A stretch of DNA of 64,000 nt from positions 1,426,001-1,490,000 of the forward strand of contig NZ_CP041235.1 in the NCBI RefSeq assembly GCF_014905115.1. The letters run 5' to 3'. Source of the stretch: Sulfurimonas sediminis. GTDB taxonomy: Bacteria > Campylobacterota > Campylobacteria > Campylobacterales > Sulfurimonadaceae. The notes below the pieces were generated by a model that saw only the letters and a program-made list of their open reading frames with translations, searched no databases and was not told where the DNA came from. Positions 43,782-53,398 of this stretch are shown here, piece after piece; position 1 is the stretch's first letter, and each line of letters begins with the position of its first letter. Both the position numbers and the translations under genes were made by a program.

Positions 43782-45215
43782 TTAAAAGTTATAGTTTGCA
43801 ATGAGTCTGTACTCATTCCAGCCAGTGTCACTTCCTGGAGTTGTTTCTGCAAATTTTCTAGGAAAATTTCCACGAAAACGAAGTTGCAGTTTTTCAACTG
43901 CCTTTGGATAATATTTTATATCAAATCCAGCTTCTGTTGCTGTTCTCGCTACACCATATCCAGAGTTTGCATCTGTATCAAAAGAGCAATAATACGCAGC
44001 AGTTGAAAGATTGACTCCATGTTGTTTGAAGTTATAAACAGCAGCAACCTTTGTTGCTTTTGTTCCCGCTAAAAACATATGACGGGTCACCATCCCCTGA
44101 GTATATGCCGGCATACCGCCAAACTGTGTAAGTATCGCATTTTTGTAAGCATCATCTCCTGCATTGTTTGAAGATGCTTGAGAGTAGGCAATATATGTAG
44201 CAAAACCTTCATATTTTGCCCCGATTTTACCTGCCCAGTAAAAAGAGTCTACCTCACCGGACCCTCCCAGCGGAGAGTACTGCATATATTTTTTGCCAAC
44301 ACTGTTTTGTTTAATCATCTGTACTTTTACAAATGGTTTTACATCACTGTTAAGCAGACAGTTCCAGGAAACTCCTGCATCAGCATAAAGTGTATTATAA
44401 AGATTCCATGCATAATCATTTGACACATCTATATGAAAGTTCTTTGCTGTATATTTTAGTTGAATATTTGTAACACCTGCAGTTTTTTTCCCAGTTGTTG
44501 CAAGTCCCAGGTTCAAATACTCTCCTGTTGACACTCCTGTTGAAGCATTGACTCCTCTTGAAGTATATCCTGAAGTAGCAGCGAGTATTCCTCCTGCAGA
44601 ATAGATATTTGCGAATGTTCCATAAGCGATTCTGTCTACATGTGCTATTTGCACAGTAATATTTTTCACATCCTTGCTTACAAACTTGTATGCTCTAAAA
44701 GTATTTGGAAGCGTTCTTGCATCGTCTGATCCCATCATTAAAGAGTCATATCTCTGATAACCGAGCTTAGCATCACTTTTTAGCCCATATTCACTGAAAT
44801 TGTATCCAAGATACCCCTCACCAAGAATTGAATATGACTTGTACCCTGTTCCAAGCAGTGCCGGTGACTGGGCAGTGTGTTGCTGCACTCCAAGATCCTG
44901 CACTGTATAAAAAGCCGCAGCCAAACGAATGCCATTTAATGTAGCTGTTTCATACTTGAGATGGCCACCTAAAACAGTAGCATCTCTGTATGTATCTGCT
45001 CCTGAACCTCCTTGGTATTGTCTGTCCACATAAAACATTCTAATCTGACCGCTTGTTGTTCCTTTTAGAAACATATCTTTTATATCATCAGAAAGAACAT
45101 GCACCTCTGGTGTCTCTGTAATACCATGCTTTAATTTTATATTCACGCCGTCATAATCAGCATATACACTTGTCACCAATGCTGTAACAAACATACTTAA
45201 TGCAATTTTTTTCAT
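43782..45215 (-). CDS. Outer membrane porin of the acetate cluster
   Basis: 477 aa from the ATG at 45215, supported by GGAGG at 45221-45225. Signal peptide KKIALSMFVTALVTSVYA, then a beta-barrel rich in Gly, Tyr and alternating strands, ending in ...YRLIANYNF with the terminal Phe of outer membrane proteins. Resembles the OprD-like/major outer membrane porins of Campylobacterota. Placed upstream of DUF485-actP, it may give carboxylates passage through the outer membrane; this is inferred from position. Confidence 0.85.
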   Translation of the reverse strand: MKKIALSMFVTALVTSVYADYDGVNIKLKHGITETPEVHVLSDDIKDMFLKGTTSGQIRMFYVDRQYQGGSGADTYRDATVLGGHLKYETATLNGIRLAAAFYTVQDLGVQQHTAQSPALLGTGYKSYSILGEGYLGYNFSEYGLKSDAKLGYQRYDSLMMGSDDARTLPNTFRAYKFVSKDVKNITVQIAHVDRIAYGTFANIYSAGGILAATSGYTSRGVNASTGVSTGEYLNLGLATTGKKTAGVTNIQLKYTAKNFHIDVSNDYAWNLYNTLYADAGVSWNCLLNSDVKPFVKVQMIKQNSVGKKYMQYSPLGGSGEVDSFYWAGKIGAKYEGFATYIAYSQASSNNAGDDAYKNAILTQFGGMPAYTQGMVTRHMFLAGTKATKVAAVYNFKQHGVNLSTAAYYCSFDTDANSGYGVARTATEAGFDIKYYPKAVEKLQLRFRGNFPRKFAETTPGSDTGWNEYRLIANYNF

Positions 45216-45345
45216 ATATACCTCCACTGTTTGATAAGGTAATCATAAATCCAAAACATAGCATTAACGTAGCAATTCATATTTTTTACACAAAATCAAA
45301 ATCTAATCTCTGCTGTGTATCAATAGGTAACAATCTAAACTTCAC

Positions 45346-45999
45346 TTATTTTTCGATCATATACCCCATGCCTCTGACATTAACAATAATATCTTCATGA
45401 AGTACTTTTTTCAGCCTGTTAATCTCTGCTCTTATGGTTGCATTGTCTACAATTTGTTCATCCCATACATATATACGAAACTGTTCAAAATCGACTATTC
45501 TGCTTCTGTTCCTGGCTAAAATATCTATAATCTGTGATTGTTTTTTTGTAAGAATCTGGGGAGTATTCTGAAACAAAAGCGTATTGTTTTCCTGATCATA
45601 CATATAGTTTTTTGAAAGCCTGAGAAAAACCAGAGGAATATCTTTGTCTGTCAAAATTCTGTCAATTTTCAAAGCAAGCTCTTTTAAATGAAAAGGTTTT
45701 TTCAAGTAATCATAGCATCCCAGATCATAGGCACGGGAGATATCTTCTATATCTACCAGGGCACTGATATAAATGCTAGGCGTATGAATTTTGATTGCAT
45801 GAAGTTTTTCCAAAAGTGTCAATCCGTCTATATTTGGTACAGAGATATCCAAGATCAATAAATCATAGTCGTCTTTTTGAAGATTTTCAAATGCTTCAAG
45901 ACCGTCTGTAAAACTTACAACAATATGCCCCTGCTCCTGCAGATACTCCTGTATAGATTCGTTTAACATTATTTCATCTTCCAGTAAAAGAATTTTCAT
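45346..45999 (-). CDS. OmpR-family response regulator
   Basis: 217 aa. Receiver domain with acidic pocket LLLEDE and phospho-acceptor D51 in LLILDISVPNIDGL, conserved Lys in CYDYLKKPFHLKEL; C-terminal winged helix ending in IIVNVRGMGYMIEK. Overlaps the upstream kinase by one base. Being directly upstream of the porin-actP-acs run, it is the likely activator of that run. Confidence 0.92.
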   Translation of the reverse strand: MKILLLEDEIMLNESIQEYLQEQGHIVVSFTDGLEAFENLQKDDYDLLILDISVPNIDGLTLLEKLHAIKIHTPSIYISALVDIEDISRAYDLGCYDYLKKPFHLKELALKIDRILTDKDIPLVFLRLSKNYMYDQENNTLLFQNTPQILTKKQSQIIDILARNRSRIVDFEQFRIYVWDEQIVDNATIRAEINRLKKVLHEDIIVNVRGMGYMIEK

Positions 46000-47192
46000 T
46001 ATTCACCCATCATTTTAAATTTGTATTCAAATGTAGTCAGTTTGTCAGTGGATGCTATATCTATGCGCACATTGTCTTCTTCACAAATATTTTTCACCAA
46101 CTGCAGCCCCAATCCAAATCCTTTGACATTGTTGTTTTCTCTGTAGTATGCATCAAAAATTTTCTCCGGATTTTTTATAATTTTAGACTTGCTTGCTACA
46201 CTAAACATCACATCTGCTCCTGTTTGCTTTACATGTAAGAAGACTGTTTCCTCTGGCAAAGTGTATTTGATGGCATTTGTAATAGTATTGTCTACAATAC
46301 GCTGAAGTTTTGTTTCATTAAAATAAATATAAACCTTGTCCAAATCACTGCTGTATTCAAAATCAATTTTAGCCAGATGTGCAACATCTCTGAAAAACTC
46401 TATCCGCATGCTGAGATACGAAACCAGTTCAATTGAGACTTTGGGATACGGCACCTGATCTTTTTTTACAAGATAACTCAAATCATCATATATATTAAAT
46501 ATATTTTTTGCAGCTGCTTCTATTTTGGACAATTGTCTGTCTTTTTTATTTTTCATTTCATACAGTTCTATACTTGTCAAAATAACACTCAGAGGCGTAT
46601 TTGTTTCGTGCACAGTGTAGCGTAAAAACTCTTTTTGTGCGGCAAGTATCTCCTCTGAAAACTTTTTCTCTTCTAAAAGTTTTGCATTTGCCTCTTCCAA
46701 ATACAATGTTTTCTTTTGTACCTTTTTTTCAAGAATAAGATTGATCTCTTTTAATGATAGCTTTTGCTGATTTATTGTCTTTACCATTTCATTTGCATAC
46801 AGAACCATCTCTTTAAATTCTTTAAAAAAAATTTCATCAGGACTCAGCAATGCTTCTTTGTGTGCCGCATTTTTAAAAAAATTCAAAAACCGATGCATAT
46901 CATTTTGAATCAACGCATAAAATATCTTATACAATCCAAGCATGATTGCAAAAAGTATAAAAGAGAGTGTCACAATAGCTAAAGTATTTTTCACCAGAAG
47001 GCTTTTGAGCTGTTTTTGTGTATCTCCGTAATCAGCCACACTGTGTTCTTGCTTGTAGATCGTTTTTTCATAATCCTGATAATTTTCTTTTATCAGCAAA
47101 TAGGCAAATATAATAACAAAGACCAATATAACAACAGTTGTAACAGTATTGGCTTGCTTGATAGTCCAAGATGTAAATCTCTTCTTTTGCAT
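45999..47192 (-). CDS. Sensor histidine kinase
   Basis: 397 aa. Two membrane helices (about 14-34 and 68-88) enclose a very small periplasmic loop of about 35 residues, so ligand sensing is likely within or near the membrane. A long coiled coil (about 135-180) leads to the H box YTVHETNTPLSVILTSIE (His about 194), then N, G1 and G2 boxes (TITNAIKYTLPEE, FGLGLQLVKNI). The pair with the downstream regulator is transcribed from its own start. Contains one TTACATGTAA (46229). Confidence 0.9.
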   Translation of the reverse strand: MQKKRFTSWTIKQANTVTTVVILVFVIIFAYLLIKENYQDYEKTIYKQEHSVADYGDTQKQLKSLLVKNTLAIVTLSFILFAIMLGLYKIFYALIQNDMHRFLNFFKNAAHKEALLSPDEIFFKEFKEMVLYANEMVKTINQQKLSLKEINLILEKKVQKKTLYLEEANAKLLEEKKFSEEILAAQKEFLRYTVHETNTPLSVILTSIELYEMKNKKDRQLSKIEAAAKNIFNIYDDLSYLVKKDQVPYPKVSIELVSYLSMRIEFFRDVAHLAKIDFEYSSDLDKVYIYFNETKLQRIVDNTITNAIKYTLPEETVFLHVKQTGADVMFSVASKSKIIKNPEKIFDAYYRENNNVKGFGLGLQLVKNICEEDNVRIDIASTDKLTTFEYKFKMMGE

Positions 47193-47277
47193 TTTTTATC
47201 CCTATTTTTCTCAACAAAATTATACCGCTTTTAAGTACTTAATTTTAAAAATACAAGATATATTTATAAAGTTTAAC

Positions 47278-47283
47278 TATAAT
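47278..47283 (+). promoter_or_regulatory. Putative sigma70 -10 box for cyclophilin gene
   Basis: TATAAT in an AT-rich gap, 28 nt before the ATG at 47312; an AAAGAGG ribosome-binding site follows. Confidence 0.5.
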
Positions 47284-47311
47284 AACAAAAAAATAAAATA
47301 AAGAGGTTTAT

Positions 47312-47818
47312 ATGTTTGGAAAATCACAACTCAAAGAATACAATTTAAGCGAAGAAGAATTAAAAAAACTGCAATATGCAAAAATCGTAACAAACAAAGG
47401 CGATATCTGGATTAAACTTTATCCGGAGGAAACACCAAATACCGTTGCAAACTTTGCACATTTGGCACAAACAGGATTTTATGACAACCTTAGTTTTCAC
47501 CGTGTTATTCCTGGTTTTATGGCACAGGGCGGTTGTCCGCAGGGAACTGGAACAGGTGGTCCGGGCTGGTCTATTGCATGTGAGACTGACAAAAATACGC
47601 ACAAACATGTCAAAGGAACACTTTCTATGGCACATGCCGGGCAAAACACAGGCGGAAGCCAGTTCTTTATCTGTTTTGTGCCGTGTCCGCATTTAGATGG
47701 TGTCCATACAGTTTTTGGCGGAATTGAAGAAAATGACGCTGAGAGTTTTGCGGTTTTAGATTCAATTGAAGGGCAGGACGAAATAAAAACTATAGAGATT
47801 CACGAAAAAAGAGACTAG
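47312..47818 (+). CDS. Cyclophilin-type peptidyl-prolyl cis-trans isomerase
   Basis: 168 aa without signal peptide, so cytosolic. Active-site block FHRVIPGFMAQGGCPQGTGTGGPG (Arg, Phe, Met, Gln), then MAHAGQNTGGSQFFICFVPCPHLDGVHTVFGGI. Complete for the family. A repeat element follows 40 bp downstream. Confidence 0.95.
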   Translation: MFGKSQLKEYNLSEEELKKLQYAKIVTNKGDIWIKLYPEETPNTVANFAHLAQTGFYDNLSFHRVIPGFMAQGGCPQGTGTGGPGWSIACETDKNTHKHVKGTLSMAHAGQNTGGSQFFICFVPCPHLDGVHTVFGGIEENDAESFAVLDSIEGQDEIKTIEIHEKRD

Positions 47819-47858
47819 TTTTAAATAACTTTATTTATTTACATGTAAGCTTGTAAAC

Positions 47859-47937
47859 TTTTTCGGAACCGGTACTTTAGTGCCGGCTTTGTGTTTTTAA
47901 AGACTAAGGCCCAGGTTAAAACCCAGGTTCCGAAAAA
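47859..47937. repeat. Palindromic intergenic element, GGAACCGGTAC/GGTTCCGAAAAA family
   Basis: Terminal inverted repeats TTTTTCGGAACC (47859-47870) and GGTTCCGAAAAA (47926-47937). The left arm continues GGTACTTTAGTGCCGGC, itself a hairpin (GGTAC..GTGCC); the right half holds CCAGGTTAAAACCCAGG. It lies between the cyclophilin gene and queH, 9 bp after a TTACATGTAA copy (47839-47848). No open frame. Confidence 0.78.
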
Positions 47938-47972
47938 TACTCATTACCTAAAAAATCTTTCAAGGAAAAATC

Positions 47973-49058
47973 ATCTTAGTACACATCTGTTGCAGTGTTG
48001 ACTCACACTTCTTTCTGGAAAAACTTCAAAAAGATTTTCCGGATGAAAAACTGACCGGTTTTTTTTATGACCCGAATATTCACCCCTATTCTGAATATCA
48101 ACTGCGATTACTTGATGTAAAACGCAGTTGTGACAAACTCGGAATAGAACTTTTAGAAGGCGAATATGACTATGAAAACTGGCTTGAAGCAGTTCGTGGA
48201 CTCGAAAATGAACCTGAAAAAGGGGCTCGTTGTGAAGTCTGTTTTGACAAACGTTTTACAACAAGTGCAAAAAAAGCCCTCGAACTCGGTGAAAAGAAGA
48301 TAACAACAACACTTTTGGTAAGTCCGCTCAAGTCCCAGGAACAGCTTAAACGTGTCGGTGACGAATTTTATAAAAGTCACGGTGTTGAGTTTGTAGCCGT
48401 TGACTACAGAAGCGGCGGCGGAACACAGAATCAAAGCCGTGTCACAAAAGAAGAACAACTCTACCGTCAGGACTACTGTGGCTGTATTTTCGGTCTTACC
48501 ATGCAACGCGACCAGCAAAACAAACTGATGGATGAAATGTTTTCTCCGATTTCAGGACAAATGCTGCCTGCTTCCATCGAAGAACGCCTTTACATGTACA
48601 CAAAACGCAATAACCTCGAAGATGAGGGCAAAGTATATAAAATAATCAAACAAAAATTTTTAAACTACAGACAATTTAAGTGTAAACTCACATCGGGTAA
48701 AAAAGATATTCTTGAAGCCTATGCTCTAAGTTACTCTACTCTACCGAGAAAAAAAGCACAAGGACGTATAGAATTTTCACACAATGGAGTGCATTATTTT
48801 AATCGTGAAGAGATAAAATTTATCACTTTGCAAACCTACAATGACTTGAGCAAATCAACTTATAAATCTGTCAAAGAGCTTATTTACAATCCTTTGGATT
48901 TTGAAAAAGAGCAGAGACTCAGAGCTGTTGTATCGGGCTCAGATTATGACATAACTCCCATAATAGTTGTTCAGGATATACCGCAGGCCAAGCTTATGCT
49001 TGAACTCGATGCCAAAGTATATGAAGACACCAAAGAAAAACTTATTATCTTTTCTTAA
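47973..49058 (+). CDS. queH: Epoxyqueuosine reductase QueH, probable ATC start
   Basis: About 361 aa. QueH reduces epoxyqueuosine to queuosine in tRNA using an Fe-S cluster and a second metal. Conserved cysteines are all present: C6-C7 in LVHICCSVDSHFF, C87/C90 in ARCEVCFDKR and C169/C171 in DYCGCIF. The frame is open from the TAA at 47949-47951 but contains no ATG, GTG or TTG before 48315, which would delete the first 114 residues and four of these cysteines. AAGGA at 47962-47966 is 6 nt before the ATC at 47973, the best start. Alternatively the start codon has mutated. Confidence 0.85.
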   Translation: MLVHICCSVDSHFFLEKLQKDFPDEKLTGFFYDPNIHPYSEYQLRLLDVKRSCDKLGIELLEGEYDYENWLEAVRGLENEPEKGARCEVCFDKRFTTSAKKALELGEKKITTTLLVSPLKSQEQLKRVGDEFYKSHGVEFVAVDYRSGGGTQNQSRVTKEEQLYRQDYCGCIFGLTMQRDQQNKLMDEMFSPISGQMLPASIEERLYMYTKRNNLEDEGKVYKIIKQKFLNYRQFKCKLTSGKKDILEAYALSYSTLPRKKAQGRIEFSHNGVHYFNREEIKFITLQTYNDLSKSTYKSVKELIYNPLDFEKEQRLRAVVSGSDYDITPIIVVQDIPQAKLMLELDAKVYEDTKEKLIIFS

Positions 49059-49108
49059 CAATAAATTAGATAAAATATCAAAAAAATATTGTTATAAGGT
49101 TTATAAAT

Positions 49109-49558
49109 ATGCTTATGGATGTTACAGAAATACAAAAAATTCTTCCTCACCGTTATCCTTTTTTATTAGTTGACAGAGTTACTCAGCTCGAAAAGGGACA
49201 ATCGGTTACTGCTTACAAAAATGTCTCTATTTCAGAACCGGTCTTTCAGGGACACTTTCCCGGTCATCCGATTTATCCTGGTGTTATGATTTTAGAAGGA
49301 ATGGCACAGGCCGGCGGCATATTGTCATTTTTAAGTATGGGAGACCTTACAGAGGAAGAGATAGCAAACAAAGTAGTCTATTTCATGAGCATCGACAAAG
49401 CAAAATTCAGAATGCCTGTAAAACCGGGAGACAAACTCGAATACAGAATTTCTGTCATAAAACAAAAAGGTACTATCTGGATGCTTAAAGGTGAAGCCTA
49501 TGTTGATGACAAATTGGCAAGCGAAGCAGAACTTAAAGCTATGATAGTTGACAAGTAA
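49109..49558 (+). CDS. fabZ: 3-hydroxyacyl-ACP dehydratase FabZ
   Basis: 149 aa. Dehydratase of the fatty acid elongation cycle. Core motif [23 protein letters not shown] contains the catalytic His, with the Glu on the following helix; begins [21 protein letters not shown]. First of a compact run fabZ-lpxA-clpX-mreB-mreC, with lpxA 11 bp downstream, the classic fatty acid/lipid A pairing. Confidence 0.97.
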   Translation: MLMDVTEIQKILPHRYPFLLVDRVTQLEKGQSVTAYKNVSISEPVFQGHFPGHPIYPGVMILEGMAQAGGILSFLSMGDLTEEEIANKVVYFMSIDKAKFRMPVKPGDKLEYRISVIKQKGTIWMLKGEAYVDDKLASEAELKAMIVDK

Positions 49559-49569
49559 AGGATTTATTT

Positions 49570-50355
49570 TTGTCTCAAATATCTCAACTTGCCGTTATTG
49601 AAGACGGCGCGACAATCGGAGAAAATGTTACAATCGGACCATTTTGCTTTATCTCAAGTGAAGCAACGATTGGCAATGGAACAAGCATAGATGCAAACAG
49701 CTGTATTTACGGAAAAACGACTATCGGCAAAAACAACAAAATTTTTTCACATGCAGTCATCGGTTCAATTCCGCAAGACCTGAAATTCAACGGTGAAGAT
49801 GTTGAACTTATCATCGGCGACAACAATACTATCCGTGAATTTACCCTTTTTAACCCGGGTACCAAAGGCGGTGGCGGAAAAACCATCATAGGAAACGATA
49901 ACCTTTTTATGGGATATGTTCACCTTGGACATGATGTTATCATCGGCAATCACTGCATTTTGGCAAATGCTGCGACACTTGCAGGACATGTGGAACTTGG
50001 CAACTATGTTGTCATTGGCGGTATGACACCAATTCATCAGTTTGTACATGTAGGCGATTATGCCATGGTGGGAGGCGCTTCGGCTTTGGCACAGGATATT
50101 CCTCCCTTTTGTATGGCTGAGGGAAACCGTGCTTCTCTAAGAGGACTTAATTTAACAGGTCTGAGAAGACATTTGTCAAGAGATGACATCAATGCCCTTA
50201 AATCAGCCTACAGAGAACTTTTTGAATCAGGCAGACCACTCAAAGATACAGCAAGCGAACTGCTGGAAAACTCAGACAATCATTATGTAACAGATTTATG
50301 TAACTTTGTCATTACAACAAAACGCGGAATTCCGTTTGAAAGGAAAAAAGTATGA
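49570..50355 (+). CDS. lpxA: UDP-N-acetylglucosamine acyltransferase LpxA
   Basis: 261 aa with a TTG start (AAAGGATT ahead of it). First step of lipid A synthesis. Left-handed beta-helix hexapeptide repeats run from about 5 to 185 ([20 protein letters not shown] ...), with the catalytic His in [13 protein letters not shown] and the [14 protein letters not shown] stretch; the C-terminal helical cap is present. Overlaps clpX by 4 bp. Confidence 0.97.
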   Translation: MSQISQLAVIEDGATIGENVTIGPFCFISSEATIGNGTSIDANSCIYGKTTIGKNNKIFSHAVIGSIPQDLKFNGEDVELIIGDNNTIREFTLFNPGTKGGGGKTIIGNDNLFMGYVHLGHDVIIGNHCILANAATLAGHVELGNYVVIGGMTPIHQFVHVGDYAMVGGASALAQDIPPFCMAEGNRASLRGLNLTGLRRHLSRDDINALKSAYRELFESGRPLKDTASELLENSDNHYVTDLCNFVITTKRGIPFERKKV

Positions 50356-51596
50356 TACACAGACATTGCAGCTTTTGTGATGCAAGCGAAAGCGAAAAAA
50401 ACCCTCTAATAGCAGGCAACGGTGTTTACATTTGTAAAAACTGTGTTGTTTCAGCTTACAAAATAATGTTTGGTGATGAAAAAGAACTTGCAAAAGAGAA
50501 CAACAGCGAACTTGTTGATGCAGTACACAAACTTATGACACCAAAAGAGCTTGATGCTTTTTTGGGTGAGTATATTATAGGACAGGAAAGAGCAAGAAAA
50601 CTCCTGAGCGTTGCTGTTTATAATCACTACAAGCGTATATTTAAAATGCACAAATCAGATGAAGATGATACGGAAATTTCAAAGTCAAACATTCTGCTTA
50701 TCGGTCCTACAGGAAGCGGTAAAACACTGATGGCACAGACCATTGCACGGGTATTGAATGTCCCTATCGCCATTGCGGATGCGACAAGTCTGACAGAAGC
50801 CGGATATGTCGGAGAAGATGTTGAAAACATTTTGACAAAACTCATTCAGGCAGCCGACGGTGATGTCGAGCGTGCACAAAAAGGCATCATCTTTCTTGAT
50901 GAAGTTGACAAAGTTTCACGTATGAGCGAAAACCGCTCCATTACCCGTGATGTTTCAGGAGAAGGTGTCCAACAGGCACTTTTAAAAATCATCGAAGGTT
51001 CTTCTGTCAATATCCCGCCAAAGGGCGGAAGAAAACATCCTAATCAGGAGTTTACAGCTATTGATACTACAAATATTTTATTTATCTGTGGCGGTGCCTT
51101 TGACGGACTTGAAGATATTTTAAAGCGTAAACAGGGTGAAAATGTTCTTGGTTTCGGACAGGAAAAGAAAACAAAAGAAGAGAAAAAACCTACATTTGAC
51201 ATGGTTGAACCGGATGACCTGGTTCATTACGGACTTATTCCCGAGCTTGTCGGACGTCTCCCTATCATTGCATCACTCAATGAAATCACTGAAGATGACA
51301 TGGTACGCATTTTAACAGAGCCGAAAAACTCATTGGTAAGACAGTATAAAAAACTTTTTGCCATAGATGATGTGGAACTGAACTTTGAAGAAGATGCACT
51401 CCGTGCCATAGCAAAAAAAGCCATCAAAAGAAAAACAGGCGCACGGGGACTTCGTGCAATTTTAGAAGAGAGCATGATAGATATCATGTATGAACTCCCT
51501 GAATACAGCGGTTATGAAGTAATGATTACAAAAGAAGTCATTGAAAATGGCGAACAACCTCTTTACATTAAGAAAACAACACAAAAAACAGCATAA
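50352..51596 (+). CDS. clpX: ATP-dependent Clp protease ATP-binding subunit ClpX
   Basis: 414 aa. N-terminal zinc-binding domain with C-x2-C (CSFC) and C-x2-C (CKNC), Walker [14 protein letters not shown], pore loop GYVGEDVEN, Walker [11 protein letters not shown], sensor and C-terminal [11 protein letters not shown]. Unfolds substrates for ClpP. Between lpxA and mreB as in other Campylobacterota. Confidence 0.97.
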   Translation: MIHRHCSFCDASESEKNPLIAGNGVYICKNCVVSAYKIMFGDEKELAKENNSELVDAVHKLMTPKELDAFLGEYIIGQERARKLLSVAVYNHYKRIFKMHKSDEDDTEISKSNILLIGPTGSGKTLMAQTIARVLNVPIAIADATSLTEAGYVGEDVENILTKLIQAADGDVERAQKGIIFLDEVDKVSRMSENRSITRDVSGEGVQQALLKIIEGSSVNIPPKGGRKHPNQEFTAIDTTNILFICGGAFDGLEDILKRKQGENVLGFGQEKKTKEEKKPTFDMVEPDDLVHYGLIPELVGRLPIIASLNEITEDDMVRILTEPKNSLVRQYKKLFAIDDVELNFEEDALRAIAKKAIKRKTGARGLRAILEESMIDIMYELPEYSGYEVMITKEVIENGEQPLYIKKTTQKTA

Positions 51597-51606
51597 GGCA
51601 CAATAA

Positions 51607-52644
51607 ATGATATTTAATAAAATAGTCGGACTTTTTTCAAATGACCTTTCAATCGACTTGGGAACTGCCAATACAATTGTAATAGCAAAAGGTCGGGGAA
51701 TCATTATCAACGAGCCTTCTGTTGTTGCTGTCAAAACCGAAAAATATGGACAACAGCGTGTGCTGGCTGTCGGACATGAAGCAAAAGAAATGGTAGGAAA
51801 GACTCCCGGCAATATCAAAGCCATCCGTCCTATGCGTGACGGTGTTATCGCTGATTTTGACATGACTGAAAAAATGATCCGCAAATTCATCGAAAAAGCA
51901 CATGGAAGAAGCTCTTTAATATCTCCCCGTATTATTATCTGTGTCCCTTACGGATTGACACAGGTTGAAAGAAAAGCTGTTCGCGAGTCTGCTTTAAGTG
52001 CCGGAGCACGCGAAGTTTTTCTCATAGAAGAGCCTATGGCAGCAGCTATCGGAGCCGGCATAGATATTCGGGAACCACAGGGGAATCTTGTTGTAGACAT
52101 TGGTGGCGGTACAACTGAAATAGGTGTTGTCTCTCTTGGCGGTCTTGTGCTCTCAAAGTCCATCCGTACAGCCGGAGATAAAATCGATCAGGGTATTGTC
52201 AACTATGTCAGAAAAAAGTACAACCTTCTCATAGGAGAGAGAGTTGCCGAAGAGATTAAAATAAACATTGGAACAGCTGTAGAACTTGACCAGGAGCTTA
52301 CAATGGTTGTTAACGGACGCGATCAGGTTGAAGGACTGCTGAGTTCCGTGGAACTTACAAGCGAAGATGCCAGAGAAGCTATGAAAGAACCGCTCAAAGA
52401 AGTCGCCGAAGCACTACGGGATGTTTTAGAAAGAATGCCGCCTGATTTAGCCGGTGACATTGTCAACCACGGTATTATTTTAACCGGTGGCGGTGCTTTG
52501 ATCCGTCAACTTGACAAATATCTCTCAGACATTGTCAGAATTCCCGTTTTTGTAGCCGACGAACCTCTTTTGGCTGTTGCACGGGGAACAGGAAGAGCTT
52601 TGGAAGAGATAGACCTCCTTCAAGAACTTTTTGAGAATGAATAA
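51607..52644 (+). CDS. mreB: Rod shape-determining protein MreB
   Basis: 345 aa actin-like ATPase directing lateral wall synthesis. Phosphate-1 SIDLGTANTIV, phosphate-2 NLVVDIGGGTTEIGVV, adenosine motif GIILTGGGALIRQLD. Overlaps mreC by 8 bp. Confidence 0.98.
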   Translation: MIFNKIVGLFSNDLSIDLGTANTIVIAKGRGIIINEPSVVAVKTEKYGQQRVLAVGHEAKEMVGKTPGNIKAIRPMRDGVIADFDMTEKMIRKFIEKAHGRSSLISPRIIICVPYGLTQVERKAVRESALSAGAREVFLIEEPMAAAIGAGIDIREPQGNLVVDIGGGTTEIGVVSLGGLVLSKSIRTAGDKIDQGIVNYVRKKYNLLIGERVAEEIKINIGTAVELDQELTMVVNGRDQVEGLLSSVELTSEDAREAMKEPLKEVAEALRDVLERMPPDLAGDIVNHGIILTGGGALIRQLDKYLSDIVRIPVFVADEPLLAVARGTGRALEEIDLLQELFENE

Positions 52645-53398
52645 AAAAACGTTTGTCTATTTTTTTATCCTGATAGCACTCTTTATGGGTGCTTTATACT
52701 ACAACAACCCTATACAGTCTCCAATTGTTTCAGCACTCAACACTATAAAATCAAATTATCTTAACAGTATAGAATTTTTTAACAACAAAACAGACAAATA
52801 TTTATTTCAGGCACAGGAGATAGAGAATCTAAAAAACAGACTGAAAAAATATGAAAATAACCATCTTCTCCTGCAGCAACTCACTTCTGAACTCAAGGAT
52901 TTATACAAAGAAAACAACTCTTCACTCAAAACAGATCCAAAAGTAGAGCTTGTCCGTGCAATATCGTATGAAAAATTTGGAAATATCAACAGATTATGGA
53001 TGGATATTCCAGATTATAATGCCTCAAAAATTTATGGCTTAACCTACAAAGAGTTTGTTGCAGGAATAGTGATAGCAAAAAACAACAAACCTCTGGCACT
53101 GCTTAATTCTGACATAAAAAGTGCCTACTCTGTTTATGTAGGGAAAGAAAAAGCACCCGGTATTGCACATGGGAACAATGCAGAAAATATAGTTATCAAT
53201 TTCATACCGGCCTGGTTCAGTATCAAACCCGGGGATGAAGTGATCACATCAGGTCTCGACAACATTTTTTTTAAAGGTCTCAAAGTAGGAAAGGTTCTTT
53301 CTGTTACAAGATCACAAGGCTATCAAAATGCTGTCGTTAAACAATACTACAAGGCGAACGAGCCGGGTTATTTTCATATAATAAGGAGTCTAAAATGA
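52637..53398 (+). CDS. mreC: Rod shape-determining protein MreC
   Basis: 253 aa from the ATG at 52637, overlapping the mreB end. One N-terminal membrane helix (TFVYFFILIALFMGALYY), a coiled coil (about 55-100), then the periplasmic beta domain ending in IKPGDEVITSGLDNIFFKGLKVGKVLSV. Connects MreB to elongasome enzymes. MreD is not recognised downstream. Confidence 0.92.
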   Translation: MNKKTFVYFFILIALFMGALYYNNPIQSPIVSALNTIKSNYLNSIEFFNNKTDKYLFQAQEIENLKNRLKKYENNHLLLQQLTSELKDLYKENNSSLKTDPKVELVRAISYEKFGNINRLWMDIPDYNASKIYGLTYKEFVAGIVIAKNNKPLALLNSDIKSAYSVYVGKEKAPGIAHGNNAENIVINFIPAWFSIKPGDEVITSGLDNIFFKGLKVGKVLSVTRSQGYQNAVVKQYYKANEPGYFHIIRSLK

